From Leifsonia poae (GTDB taxonomy: Bacteria; Actinomycetota; Actinomycetes; Actinomycetales; Microbacteriaceae), in NCBI RefSeq assembly GCF_020009625.1, contig NZ_JAIHLP010000002.1, positions 2,480,001 through 2,544,000 of the forward strand: a DNA stretch of 64,000 bases, read 5' to 3'. This document shows, piece by piece, positions 36,112-43,505 of this stretch. The translations under genes and the position numbers were made by a program. Within the stretch, counting starts at the first letter, position 1, and each line of letters begins with the position of its first letter. The notes under the pieces were generated by a model. It worked only from the letters and a program-made list of their open reading frames with translations, searched no databases and was not told where the DNA came from.

Positions 36112-37440
36112 TCAGCCGGCGGCCGCGTCCAGGTCGGACTGCAGCAGGGCCATGTAGTCCTTGGCCGACATCGATCCGGTGATCAGGTTCGCGACGTTGG
36201 TCTGGGCGTCGGATGTCGTCTTCGCGTCCATCCGCGCCTCGAACCAGAGCACCGTCGACGAAGCATCGTTCACGATTCCCTGCACCGTGGAGGTGAGCGG
36301 CGGAACGTCCTTGACCTCTTTGTTCACTTTGAAGCCGGAGATGACGCCCTGGTCGGAGAGCGCGGCACTGCCGTAGTTCTTCGCGATGCAGGAGAGCCAG
36401 TCGCCGACCTTCGGGCCGTACAGAGCCGTCGAGGTGGCTGTCGCCGCGCCGGCGTTCGCCGGCCAGTCCTTGCTCGACCCCGTGCCGCCGGTCACATCGG
36501 GGAAGGGGATGAAGCCGACCTGGTCGACGCCGATCTTGTTCTGCGCCGGATCGTTGAGGTTCGCGAGGAACCAGGATCCGTTGTAGGTCATGGCCGCCTG
36601 ACCGTTCAGGAATTGGGCGTTGGCGGTGTCGGTGTCGCGCGAGGTGATGCCGGCGCCGAAGAGCCCGGCGGTTCCGAAATCGGCGATCTCCTGGGCGGCC
36701 TTCACGTACCCGGGATCGGTGAGCTTGGCCTTGCCGTCCTGCACATTCTTCATCGCGTCGACGCCGAGCGAGCGGAAGATGTAGTTGCCGAGCAGGCGCG
36801 TGATCGGCCAGCCCTGGCTGCCCGCCTCGGTCATCGGGATGACACCGGCCGACTTGAGCGTCTTCGAGTCGGCGACCAGGTCGTCCCACGTCGTGGGCGC
36901 TTCGAGGCCGTTCTTCTTGAAGATCTCCTTGTTGTACCAGATGCCCTCGATGTTGTACTGGTACGGCAGCGAGACCATGCCGCCGTAGACGTCCTTGATC
37001 GTCGAGGCGGCGGCGGGGAGGATGTCGTCCCAGACGCCGAGCTTCTTGAGGGTCGCTTCGTAGTCGAGCACCATCGTGTTCTTGCCGAGGTCGCCGTCCG
37101 GCTTCACCTGAGCGGTTCCGGCGACGAATTGCACCGGAAGGGCGTTCTGGCTGGCGAGCAGGGTGATCTTCTGCACCACATCAGCCTGGGCGACCGTGCT
37201 GGTCTTCAGGGGGAGTGCTTTGTTCTCGGCCGTGCACTGGTCCTTCGACAGGCTGGTCAACTGGGTTCTGATGATGGCGTTCTCGGCCGGGGTGAGGAGA
37301 CTGAACTCCGTGGCCTTGTCCGTGCCACCCGAAGCGTCGCCGCCTGGGGTGGATGCTGCACAGCCCACGAGGGCGAGTGCTGCTGCTGTTCCGATGGCGA
37401 GCCCGGTTGTGATCCGGCGCCGCCGTGGCGTGATCGACAC
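36112..37440 (-). CDS. Sugar ABC transporter substrate-binding lipoprotein
   Basis: 442 residues. Signal peptide RRRRITTGLAIGTAAALA with lipobox LVGC; mature lipoprotein is acylated at this Cys and anchored outside the membrane. The body is a family 1 solute-binding protein (TYNGSWFLANLND, IPFPDVTGGTGSSKDWPAN). GTG 37440 was chosen because AAGGAGG lies six bases upstream; the longer ATG frame lacks it. First gene of the importer operon. The promoter region holds three LacI-type sites and one GntR-type site, so expression probably responds to both regulators. Cargo presumably an oligosaccharide handled by the linked glycosidases. Confidence 0.92.
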   Translation of the reverse strand: MSITPRRRRITTGLAIGTAAALALVGCAASTPGGDASGGTDKATEFSLLTPAENAIIRTQLTSLSKDQCTAENKALPLKTSTVAQADVVQKITLLASQNALPVQFVAGTAQVKPDGDLGKNTMVLDYEATLKKLGVWDDILPAAASTIKDVYGGMVSLPYQYNIEGIWYNKEIFKKNGLEAPTTWDDLVADSKTLKSAGVIPMTEAGSQGWPITRLLGNYIFRSLGVDAMKNVQDGKAKLTDPGYVKAAQEIADFGTAGLFGAGITSRDTDTANAQFLNGQAAMTYNGSWFLANLNDPAQNKIGVDQVGFIPFPDVTGGTGSSKDWPANAGAATATSTALYGPKVGDWLSCIAKNYGSAALSDQGVISGFKVNKEVKDVPPLTSTVQGIVNDASSTVLWFEARMDAKTTSDAQTNVANLITGSMSAKDYMALLQSDLDAAAG

Positions 37441-37469
37441 ATTTCCTCCTTGAAAGGTGTTGCGTGGGA

Positions 37470-37483
37470 TTGACACGATTCAA
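37470..37483. promoter_or_regulatory. LacI-type operator, 12 of 14 match
   Basis: TTGACACGATTCAA, 30 bases upstream of the importer binding-protein start on the minus strand. Confidence 0.6.
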
Positions 37484-37495
37484 GTGCGAGGGTAA

Positions 37496-37507
37496 TCAAC
37501 CGGTTGA
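37496..37507. promoter_or_regulatory. GntR-type operator TCAACCGGTTGA at the importer promoter
   Basis: A 12-bp perfect palindrome identical to that in front of the C4-sugar operon (41768-41779) beside the GntR gene. It overlaps the LacI-type site at 37504-37517 by four bases, which suggests competition between the two regulators. Confidence 0.6.
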
Positions 37508-37517
37508 CCGGTGTCAA
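37504..37517. promoter_or_regulatory. LacI-type operator, 12 of 14 match
   Basis: TTGACCGGTGTCAA, in the centre of the 242-base divergent region between the importer operon and the SDR gene; overlaps the GntR-type palindrome. Confidence 0.55.
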
Positions 37518-37568
37518 GCGCCCGGAGAATAAAGGAGCTCGTGCCTTCACCCTTGTCGCTCGCCTATG

Positions 37569-37582
37569 TTGACACGTGTCAA
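37569..37582. promoter_or_regulatory. LacI-type operator, perfect palindrome
   Basis: TTGACACGTGTCAA, identical to 26334-26347. It lies on the SDR side of the divergent region, 100 bases before ATG 37683. Confidence 0.75.
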
Positions 37583-37682
37583 GCATCGGGACACACTTAC
37601 TCTCGTCCGCCCGCCCGGACACGCCGCCCGTCGGAGACGGTCGCGCGCCGGGCATCCCCGATATTGGAGAAGAGTCGAAGAC

Positions 37683-38432
37683 ATGAGACTGCAGGGAAAG
37701 CGCGCCATCGTCACCGGAGCGGCCGGTGCACTCGGAACGGTGATCGCCCAGACGCTCGCCCGCGAAGGCGCGGACGTGGCCGGTATCGACCTCAATGCCG
37801 AGGGCCTCGAGCGCACGGCCGACCTGGTGCGCGCCGAAGGGCGCCGCGCTCTCTCGGCCGCCGCCGACCTCTCGGACTTCGACGCGGTCGGGACGGCCGT
37901 CGCCTCCATCACCGACGAGTGGGGAGGCGTCGACATCCTCCTCAACGGCGCCGGCGGCGGCGCGGTCAGCTGGTTCCACGAGATGACCACCGAGACCTGG
38001 CAGACCCAGCTCGACCGCAACCTCACCTCCGTGTTCAACGTCACCCGGGCCGTGCTCCCCTCGATGCTGGAACAGCGCTCGGGCCGCATCATCTCGATCG
38101 CCTCGATCGCCGCCGTCTCCGGCGGCCGGCTCGTGCGAGGAGCAACAGCGTACGCGGCGGCGAAGGCCGGTGTGATCGGTCTCACCAAGGCGCTCGCCAT
38201 CGAGGTGGCGGAGCAGGGCATCACCGTGAACGCCCTCGCCCCGGGAGCACAGGCCACCCCCGGCCGCGACAACGACACCCCTGAACGACGCGAGGCCCTG
38301 CTGGCGCAGATCCCCACCCGCCTGCTCGGAGATCCGGCGCATCTGGCCCAGATCGTCGTCTTCCTCGCCGCGCCGGAATCCGAGAACATCACAGGACTGG
38401 TGCTGCCGGTCGACGGCGGACACTCCATCTGA
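37683..38432 (+). CDS. Short-chain dehydrogenase/reductase
   Basis: 249 residues, classical SDR. Cofactor motif VTGAAGALGTVIA, NNAG-equivalent LLNGAGGGA, catalytic Ser in SIASIAAVSGG and Tyr-x-x-x-Lys in AYAAAKAGV. Close to sugar and 3-keto-acyl type oxidoreductases; NAD is suggested by the acidic residue in AGIDLNAEG. Divergent from the importer and under the perfect operator at 37569. Followed 17 bases later by the carboxymuconolactone decarboxylase-like gene. Probably oxidises a sugar or sugar acid of this pathway. Confidence 0.87.
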   Translation: MRLQGKRAIVTGAAGALGTVIAQTLAREGADVAGIDLNAEGLERTADLVRAEGRRALSAAADLSDFDAVGTAVASITDEWGGVDILLNGAGGGAVSWFHEMTTETWQTQLDRNLTSVFNVTRAVLPSMLEQRSGRIISIASIAAVSGGRLVRGATAYAAAKAGVIGLTKALAIEVAEQGITVNALAPGAQATPGRDNDTPERREALLAQIPTRLLGDPAHLAQIVVFLAAPESENITGLVLPVDGGHSI

Positions 38433-38449
38433 GAGACGGGAAGAACACC

Positions 38450-38863
38450 ATGACGGAACGCCTCGAGACCGGCAAACGCTGGTTCAACAATGTCTACGGG
38501 GAGGGAAAGGCCGATGGGCTCATCGAGATGCAGACCGGGCTCGCTCAGGATCTCGCCCGCTTCGGCATCGAGTTCAACTTCGGTGACATCTACTCGCGGC
38601 CCGGCCTCACTCTCGCCCAGCGGGAGCTGCTGTCGCTCGCATCCCTCGTGACGATCGGCGGACTCGAACCGCAGCTGCAGGGTCACACCCGCGGGGCGAT
38701 CAATGTGGGATGCACACCCACCGAGATCCTCGAGACCGTCATCCACACGGTGCAGTACAGCGGCTTTCCGAAGGCGCTCAACGCGATCCGGGTCGTCACC
38801 GATCAGCTGCTCGCCCTCGGGCTCGAGGTGCCGCCTGCGCTCGGACCGGACGGACGCGGCTGA
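38450..38863 (+). CDS. Carboxymuconolactone decarboxylase-family protein
   Basis: 137 residues, single CMD domain. TLAQRELLSLASLVTIGG and GHTRGAINVGCTPTEILETVIH are the hallmark helices, with the Glu, His and Cys of the 4-carboxymuconolactone decarboxylase group. There is no CxxC pair, so it is not an AhpD-type peroxidase. In sugar clusters its role is unclear; it could decarboxylate a beta-keto lactone or acid. Its 3' end overlaps the convergent SMP-30 gene by 61 bases. Confidence 0.85.
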   Translation: MTERLETGKRWFNNVYGEGKADGLIEMQTGLAQDLARFGIEFNFGDIYSRPGLTLAQRELLSLASLVTIGGLEPQLQGHTRGAINVGCTPTEILETVIHTVQYSGFPKALNAIRVVTDQLLALGLEVPPALGPDGRG

Positions 38864-39762
38864 ACACCGGGCACGGCCGGCCCCGTCGTGGTGCGGATGC
38901 GGTAGAGACTCGTCGTCGCCGTGATGTAGAGGTCGCGTCCGTCCGGGCCGCCGAAGCATACGTTCGACACCGTCTCGGGAACCGGGATCACCGCGATCCG
39001 TTCTCCGCTCGGCAGGAACACCTGCACCGAGTCCCGGCTCGACGACCAGACCCGGCCGGCCGCGTCGACGCGGAATCCGTCGGCGGCGCCAGGGCGCACT
39101 TCGGCGAACACCCGCGGCGCGCTGCAGGCGCCATCGGCCACCTCGTAGGCTCGGATCCAGCCGGGGGCGTCGTCGTTCCACAGGTAGCCGGTGTCGGCCA
39201 CGTAGAGCGTCTTCTCGTCCGGCGAGAAGGCGAGTCCGTTCGGGTGCACCATGTCGGTGACGACGGCGCGGAGGTCGCCCGTCGACTCGTCGTAGCGGAA
39301 GACCGAACAGCCGCCGTATTCGGGCTCGCCCGGGTGCCCTTCGCGGCCGCTCTCGTGGATTCCGTACGGCGGGTCGGTGAACCAGATCACGCCGGCGGAG
39401 TCGACGACGACGTCGTTCGGCGAATTGAACCGGTGCCCCTTGAAGCGGTCGACGATCATCTCGACGTGCCCGCCCGCATCCCGTTCGACCCGGCGGCGGC
39501 CGTGCGAACACTGCACGACATCGCCGGCACGGTCGAGGGTGCGTCCGTTGACGAACTCGACGCCGTCGGCGTAGACACCGGTCTCGCCGGTCTCGGGATC
39601 GAACTCGAGGATGCGGTCGCCGACCACATCGCTCCAGCGCAGCCGGCCGGTGGCCGCGATCCAGCACGGGCCTTCAGCCCAGGTGCTTCCGCTCGCAAGG
39701 TGTTCGAGGGTCGCATCGGTGGCGAGCACGCCGTGCGGGTCGTGGATCGTGGACGGGTTCAT
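38803..39762 (-). CDS. SMP-30/gluconolactonase-family sugar lactonase
   Basis: 319 residues, six-bladed propeller. Metal ligands: Glu in TWAEGPCW, Asn in FNSPNDVVVD, Asp in AADGFRVD. Hydrolyses aldonolactones to aldonic acids. The last 28 residues (from GPAVPGVQ) go beyond the usual end and overlap the convergent gene. Start ATG 39762. Fits downstream of the aldo/keto reductase or SDR in an oxidative sugar pathway. Divergent from the LacI gene, sharing the operator at 39793. Confidence 0.9.
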   Translation of the reverse strand: MNPSTIHDPHGVLATDATLEHLASGSTWAEGPCWIAATGRLRWSDVVGDRILEFDPETGETGVYADGVEFVNGRTLDRAGDVVQCSHGRRRVERDAGGHVEMIVDRFKGHRFNSPNDVVVDSAGVIWFTDPPYGIHESGREGHPGEPEYGGCSVFRYDESTGDLRAVVTDMVHPNGLAFSPDEKTLYVADTGYLWNDDAPGWIRAYEVADGACSAPRVFAEVRPGAADGFRVDAAGRVWSSSRDSVQVFLPSGERIAVIPVPETVSNVCFGGPDGRDLYITATTSLYRIRTTTGPAVPGVQPRPSGPSAGGTSSPRASS

Positions 39763-39792
39763 CTGACCAGGATGCCAGAGGCCGGGCCTGAA

Positions 39793-39806
39793 TTGACACG
39801 TGTCAG
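39793..39806. promoter_or_regulatory. LacI-type operator, 13 of 14 match
   Basis: TTGACACGTGTCAG, between the divergent SMP-30 and LacI genes. Its presence at the LacI gene's own promoter is the main reason to link this regulator with all copies of the motif. Confidence 0.7.
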
Positions 39807-39905
39807 AATCTTTTCGCCGCGCAATGCGGCCGACCAGGCCCTCGCCCGGTACCGTTGGCCTACCAAGGTGGCGTGGGGCAGGTGCCGCGACGAGAGGGGA
39901 TAGCG

Positions 39906-40919
39906 GTGGCGAGAGTCGGAATGCGGGAGGTCGCGGTGCTCGCCGGGGTCTCCCACGGAACGGTGTCCCACTACCTGAACCACCCCGACCGGGTGTCGGC
40001 AGAGAAGGTGGAGCGCATCCAGCGTGCCATCCAGACGCTCGGCTTCGTGCCGAACAACGCCGGCCGTCAGCTGCGGCTGGGCAGCAGCACGGCGATCGCC
40101 TACATCGCCCCTGATGTCAGCAATCCCTATTTCGCGACGATCGCCGAAGGCGTGGAGCAACGAGCAGCAAAGAGCGGCCTCTCGGTGTTCATCGCGAACT
40201 CGAACCGCAGCCGCGCCCGGGAAGACGCCTATCTCGAACTCTTCGAGCGCCACCAGGTGCGCGGGATGCTCGTCGCCTCCCATGAGGGCGTGGAAGACAG
40301 GCTCGCGGCTGTCCGCCAGCGCGGAACACCCAGCGTTCTCGTTGGCCAAGCGGCGGCCTCGCCGGATCAGCCGTCGGTGTCGGTCGACGACGTCGCGGGC
40401 GGGTTCCTCGCCGCACAGCACCTGATCGGCCTGGGGCGCCGACGGCTCGCGTTCATCGGCGGTCCGCTCGGCATCCGCCAGCTCGGCGACCGTCTCGACG
40501 GGGCGAGCGCCGCGATCCGCGAGTCCGGATCGGCGACGCTCGAGGTCATCAACCTCACCGAACGCACCATCGCCGGTGGTCATGCGGTGGCGAAAGCCCT
40601 GCTGGAGCGCCCCGCCGCGCTCCGGCCGGACGGTGTCTTCGCCGCGAACGACCTGATCGCCCTCGGCCTGCTGCAAGATCTGGTGCTGGCGGGTGTGCGC
40701 GTTCCCGACGATGTGGCACTCATCGGGTATGACGACATCGAGTTCGCGGCGTCGTCGATCATTCCCCTCAGCTCGATCCGGTCGCCTCACGAGGCCTTCG
40801 GCATCGCGGCGGTCGAACTGCTCCTGGCGGAGATCGCCGGTGAAAGCGCGGAGCGGCACCAGATCTTCCCGCCCGAGCTCGTGGCACGGTCGAGCACGGT
40901 CGGCGGCGGACGGCGCTGA
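39906..40919 (+). CDS. LacI-family regulator of the carbohydrate island
   Basis: 337 residues. HTH MREVAVLAGVSHGTVSHYLNHP; sensor domain starts AIAYIAPDVSNPYFATIAEGVE and ends DDVALIGYDDIEFAASSIIPLSSI. GTG 39906 was chosen for the AGAGGGG about six bases upstream; earlier in-frame codons lack a site. It lies at the centre of a regulon whose members (rhamnosidase, Tm-1-like operon, importer operon, SDR, SMP-30 lactonase and itself) carry the TTGACACGTGTCAA motif. The inducer is probably a sugar released from the imported glycoside. Confidence 0.92.
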   Translation: MARVGMREVAVLAGVSHGTVSHYLNHPDRVSAEKVERIQRAIQTLGFVPNNAGRQLRLGSSTAIAYIAPDVSNPYFATIAEGVEQRAAKSGLSVFIANSNRSRAREDAYLELFERHQVRGMLVASHEGVEDRLAAVRQRGTPSVLVGQAAASPDQPSVSVDDVAGGFLAAQHLIGLGRRRLAFIGGPLGIRQLGDRLDGASAAIRESGSATLEVINLTERTIAGGHAVAKALLERPAALRPDGVFAANDLIALGLLQDLVLAGVRVPDDVALIGYDDIEFAASSIIPLSSIRSPHEAFGIAAVELLLAEIAGESAERHQIFPPELVARSSTVGGGRR

Positions 40920-40967
40920 CGCCCACGCCCGTCGAAGCGCGCGGGCGCTGGTGGCCCGGGGCCGCGG

Positions 40968-41714
40968 TCAGTCGGCGGTCGGCGTGATGGTGAGCCGCAG
41001 CCGCGCGCCGGCCGTGTCCATGTGGCGTGTCATCGCCGCCGCCGCCGCCCGCGGGTCGCGCGCGCGCAGGGCGGCGAGCACCTCCGCATGCTCGGCGAGG
41101 GCCGCCTGCGCCTCGTCGTCGGAGCTGAGGCCGCGCTCAACCCAGATGCGCAGCAGCGAGCGGATGCTCCGCAGCAGATCCGAGAGCACCTGGTTGCCGG
41201 CGCTCGCGGCGATCTCCAGGTGGAACTTGAGGTCGGCCTCGATGAACCGCACATGGTTGCCGAGGGAGTTGTGCATTGCGGTCAGGTGGCGGTCGAGGCG
41301 CGTGAGAGCGTCGTCGCCGATCTGGGTCGCGGCGAGCTCGGCCGCGAAGATCTCGAGCCGCCCGCGCAGGGCGATCAGCTCATCCGTGCGTGGCTCGCCG
41401 AGCATGAGCCCCCAGCTGAGCGTCTCGGGGAGCAACTCGGAGGCGGAGCCGCGCAGATAGGTTCCGCTGCCCGGTCGAACGTCGATGATCCCGAGGATTT
41501 CGAGGGCGGCGAGAGCCTCGCGCACCGCTGAGCGCCCGATCCCCAGCGACTGTGCGAGCTGTCGTTCGGGGGGCAGACGGGCGCCGCGGGGGATGGCGCC
41601 GCTGGTGAAGAGCTCGAGCAGGCGCTTCGCGACGGCCGAGACCGCCGTTCCCGTGGGAACGCTGCCGAGCGCCGCGGTGATGGTGTCGGTGGGCTGATCG
41701 GGGAACGCTGGCAC
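40968..41714 (-). CDS. GntR-family regulator, FadR subfamily
   Basis: 248 residues. Winged HTH with LPPERQLAQSLGIGRSAVREAL; all-helical FCD effector domain with the metal-binding histidines (DLKFHLEIA, LAEHAEVLAAL, MTRHMD). Start GTG 41714 lies six bases after TACTCT with no Shine-Dalgarno. FCD GntR proteins respond to small hydroxy acids and sugar acids. Divergent from the five-gene sugar operon and next to two GGTCAACCGGT sites, so it very likely represses that operon and itself. Confidence 0.92.
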   Translation of the reverse strand: MPAFPDQPTDTITAALGSVPTGTAVSAVAKRLLELFTSGAIPRGARLPPERQLAQSLGIGRSAVREALAALEILGIIDVRPGSGTYLRGSASELLPETLSWGLMLGEPRTDELIALRGRLEIFAAELAATQIGDDALTRLDRHLTAMHNSLGNHVRFIEADLKFHLEIAASAGNQVLSDLLRSIRSLLRIWVERGLSSDDEAQAALAEHAEVLAALRARDPRAAAAAMTRHMDTAGARLRLTITPTAD

Positions 41715-41720
41715 GGGTTC

Positions 41721-41726
41721 AGAGTA
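41721..41726 (-). promoter_or_regulatory. Predicted -10 box of the GntR gene
   Basis: TACTCT on the minus strand, six bases before GTG 41714. Confidence 0.5.
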
Positions 41727-41744
41727 GCAACCGGGCGGCCGGAT

Positions 41745-41756
41745 TGGTCAACCGGT
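41745..41756. promoter_or_regulatory. GntR half-operator TGGTCAACCGGT (first copy)
   Basis: Direct repeat of the site at 41765, spaced exactly 20 bases start to start (about two helical turns), in the divergent region of the GntR gene. Confidence 0.6.
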
Positions 41757-41764
41757 ACTGGAAC

Positions 41765-41780
41765 TGGTCAACCGGTTGAT
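41765..41780. promoter_or_regulatory. GntR operator containing palindrome TCAACCGGTTGA
   Basis: TGGTCAACCGGTTGAT; the inner 12 bases are a perfect palindrome repeated at 37496-37507. It directly precedes a TATGGT box at 41783-41788, the likely -10 of the sugar operon. Confidence 0.65.
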
Positions 41781-41845
41781 GTTATGGTGGCGATCAGCCC
41801 TCCACCGGAACGGGCATCACCGACCCTTCGAACGAGAGAGCAGCA

Positions 41846-42640
41846 ATGATCGGTCTCGGAAGCTACGCCTTCTTCTGGCAGGGGTCCGACCGTGTCAGCG
41901 CGCCCCTGACCCTGACCGACCAACTGCGCCGCACCCGCGAACTCGACGTCGACCTGTTCCAGATCTGCGACTACGCACCCCTGCTGGAGCTGTCGGGCGC
42001 CGAGCGGCATGAGGCGAAAGCTGTTGCTGACGAGCTCGGGCTGACGATCGAGCTCGGCACGAAAGGCATCGCACCTGCGCACCTCGCGAGCATGCTCGAC
42101 CTCGCCGCTGTCTTCGACGCCCCCCTGGTGCGCAGCATGGTCCACGCGCCCGGGTCGCGCCCGACGCTCGACGAGGCTGCCGGGATGCTGAGGGCGAGCA
42201 TCCCCGCGTACGAGGCGGCCGGGGTGACCCTCGCGCTCGAGACCTACGAGCAGCTGCCGTCCGTCGACCTGGTCTCGCTCGTGGAGGAGGTCGGCAGCCC
42301 CCGGCTGGGCATCTGCCTCGACCCGGCCAACACCGTCGCCGGGCTGGAGCATCCCCGCGACGTCGTCGCGCTCTGCGCTCCGCACACCGTCGCGATCCAC
42401 GCCAAAGACTTCGCCTTCCGCCGCCGTGACGGCTGGGTCGGGTTCACGCTCGAGGGCGCAGCGTTCGGAACCGGATTGCTCGACTACCCCCACCTGCTCG
42501 CTGCCGTCGATCCGGCCGGCCGCGGCGTCAACCAGGTCGTGGAGCATTGGCTGCCCTGGCAGGGCGATGAAGCCACGACCATCCGACTCGAGAACGACTG
42601 GACCGCGGCCACGCTTGCCGCAGTGAGGAGTAGCACATGA
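41846..42640 (+). CDS. Sugar phosphate isomerase/epimerase (xylose isomerase-like TIM barrel)
   Basis: 264 residues, AP-endonuclease-2 barrel. VTLALETYEQLPSVDLVSLVEEVGSPRLGICLDPANT carries the metal-binding Glu and Asp, and AIHAKDFAF the His. Members isomerise or epimerise free or phosphorylated keto-sugars at C3. First gene of the operon under the GntR operators; GAGAGAGC precedes ATG 41846. Its stop overlaps the next start (ATGA). Substrate not defined; a tetrulose, apiose-type or 3-keto sugar would suit the other enzymes. Confidence 0.85.
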   Translation: MIGLGSYAFFWQGSDRVSAPLTLTDQLRRTRELDVDLFQICDYAPLLELSGAERHEAKAVADELGLTIELGTKGIAPAHLASMLDLAAVFDAPLVRSMVHAPGSRPTLDEAAGMLRASIPAYEAAGVTLALETYEQLPSVDLVSLVEEVGSPRLGICLDPANTVAGLEHPRDVVALCAPHTVAIHAKDFAFRRRDGWVGFTLEGAAFGTGLLDYPHLLAAVDPAGRGVNQVVEHWLPWQGDEATTIRLENDWTAATLAAVRSST

Positions 42641-43503
42641 CGGACACCACGACCAGGGCCATCGCGATCGCGATCATCGGCGCCGGCGGCAAGATGGGGA
42701 TGCGCGTCTCGGACAACCTCGTCAAGACCGCCCACGATGGCCGCTACAGCGAGACAGGGGCCGCCGGCCGGGAGCGCGTCGAGGCGGCCGGTCGCCGGCT
42801 CACCGACACGGCCTCGGCCGTCCGCGACGCGGATGTGGTGGTCCTCGCCGTCCCCGATCTCGCACTCGCCGCGGTGTCGGCCGAGGTGGTGCCGCTGATG
42901 AAAGCGGGGAGCGTGCTGCTCACCCTCGACCCGGCGGCAGCCTATGCCGGGTTGCTCACCCGTCGCGCTGATGTCGTGCAGGCGGTGGCGCATCCCTGTC
43001 ACCCCTCGATCTTCCTGCAGCGCAGCACCCCGGAGGAATGGGCGGATACGTTCGGCGGAATCGCCGCACCGCAGGACGCGATCCTCGCGGTCGAGAGCGA
43101 CGACCCGGCCACGCGCGCCCGCGTCGAGGAGGTGGTGCGCAGCCTCTACGCCCCGGTGATCGACGTGCACCACGTGACGGTGAAGCAGCTCGCGCAGCTT
43201 GAGCCGACCCTCGTGGAGACGATCGCCTGCATGATCGGCGGCCTGCTCAAGGAGGCGCTGCATGAGGCCGTGAACACGATGGGTGTTCCCGAGGCGGCTG
43301 CCCGGTCCATCCTGCTCGGTCACACGCAGGTCGCGCTGGCCAACTCGCTCCGCGGCGACAACCCGTTCAGCGACGCCTGCCTGATCGCGATGGACTACGG
43401 TCGCGCGAACATCGTCAGAGACGATTGGAAGAAGGTCTTCACCGACGCCGAACTCGACAAGAACCTCGCGGCGATGCTCCACTTGTCCGCGATCGGGCGC
43501 TGA
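42637..43503 (+). CDS. Phosphogluconate-dehydrogenase C-terminal-domain oxidoreductase (ApnO-like)
   Basis: 288 residues. Rossmann motif IAIIGAGGKMGMRVSDNL, then VVVLAVPDLALAAV and a helical C-terminal domain (QLAQLEPTLVETIACMIGGLL). The architecture matches the PGDH_C family that includes D-apionate oxidoisomerase (ApnO), which oxidises and rearranges a branched aldonate in a ketol-acid-reductoisomerase-like manner. ATG 42637 overlaps the isomerase stop. A dehydrogenase for a related C4 or C5 acid is the alternative; the exact substrate is open. Confidence 0.75.
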   Translation: MTDTTTRAIAIAIIGAGGKMGMRVSDNLVKTAHDGRYSETGAAGRERVEAAGRRLTDTASAVRDADVVVLAVPDLALAAVSAEVVPLMKAGSVLLTLDPAAAYAGLLTRRADVVQAVAHPCHPSIFLQRSTPEEWADTFGGIAAPQDAILAVESDDPATRARVEEVVRSLYAPVIDVHHVTVKQLAQLEPTLVETIACMIGGLLKEALHEAVNTMGVPEAAARSILLGHTQVALANSLRGDNPFSDACLIAMDYGRANIVRDDWKKVFTDAELDKNLAAMLHLSAIGR

Positions 43504-43505
43504 CC

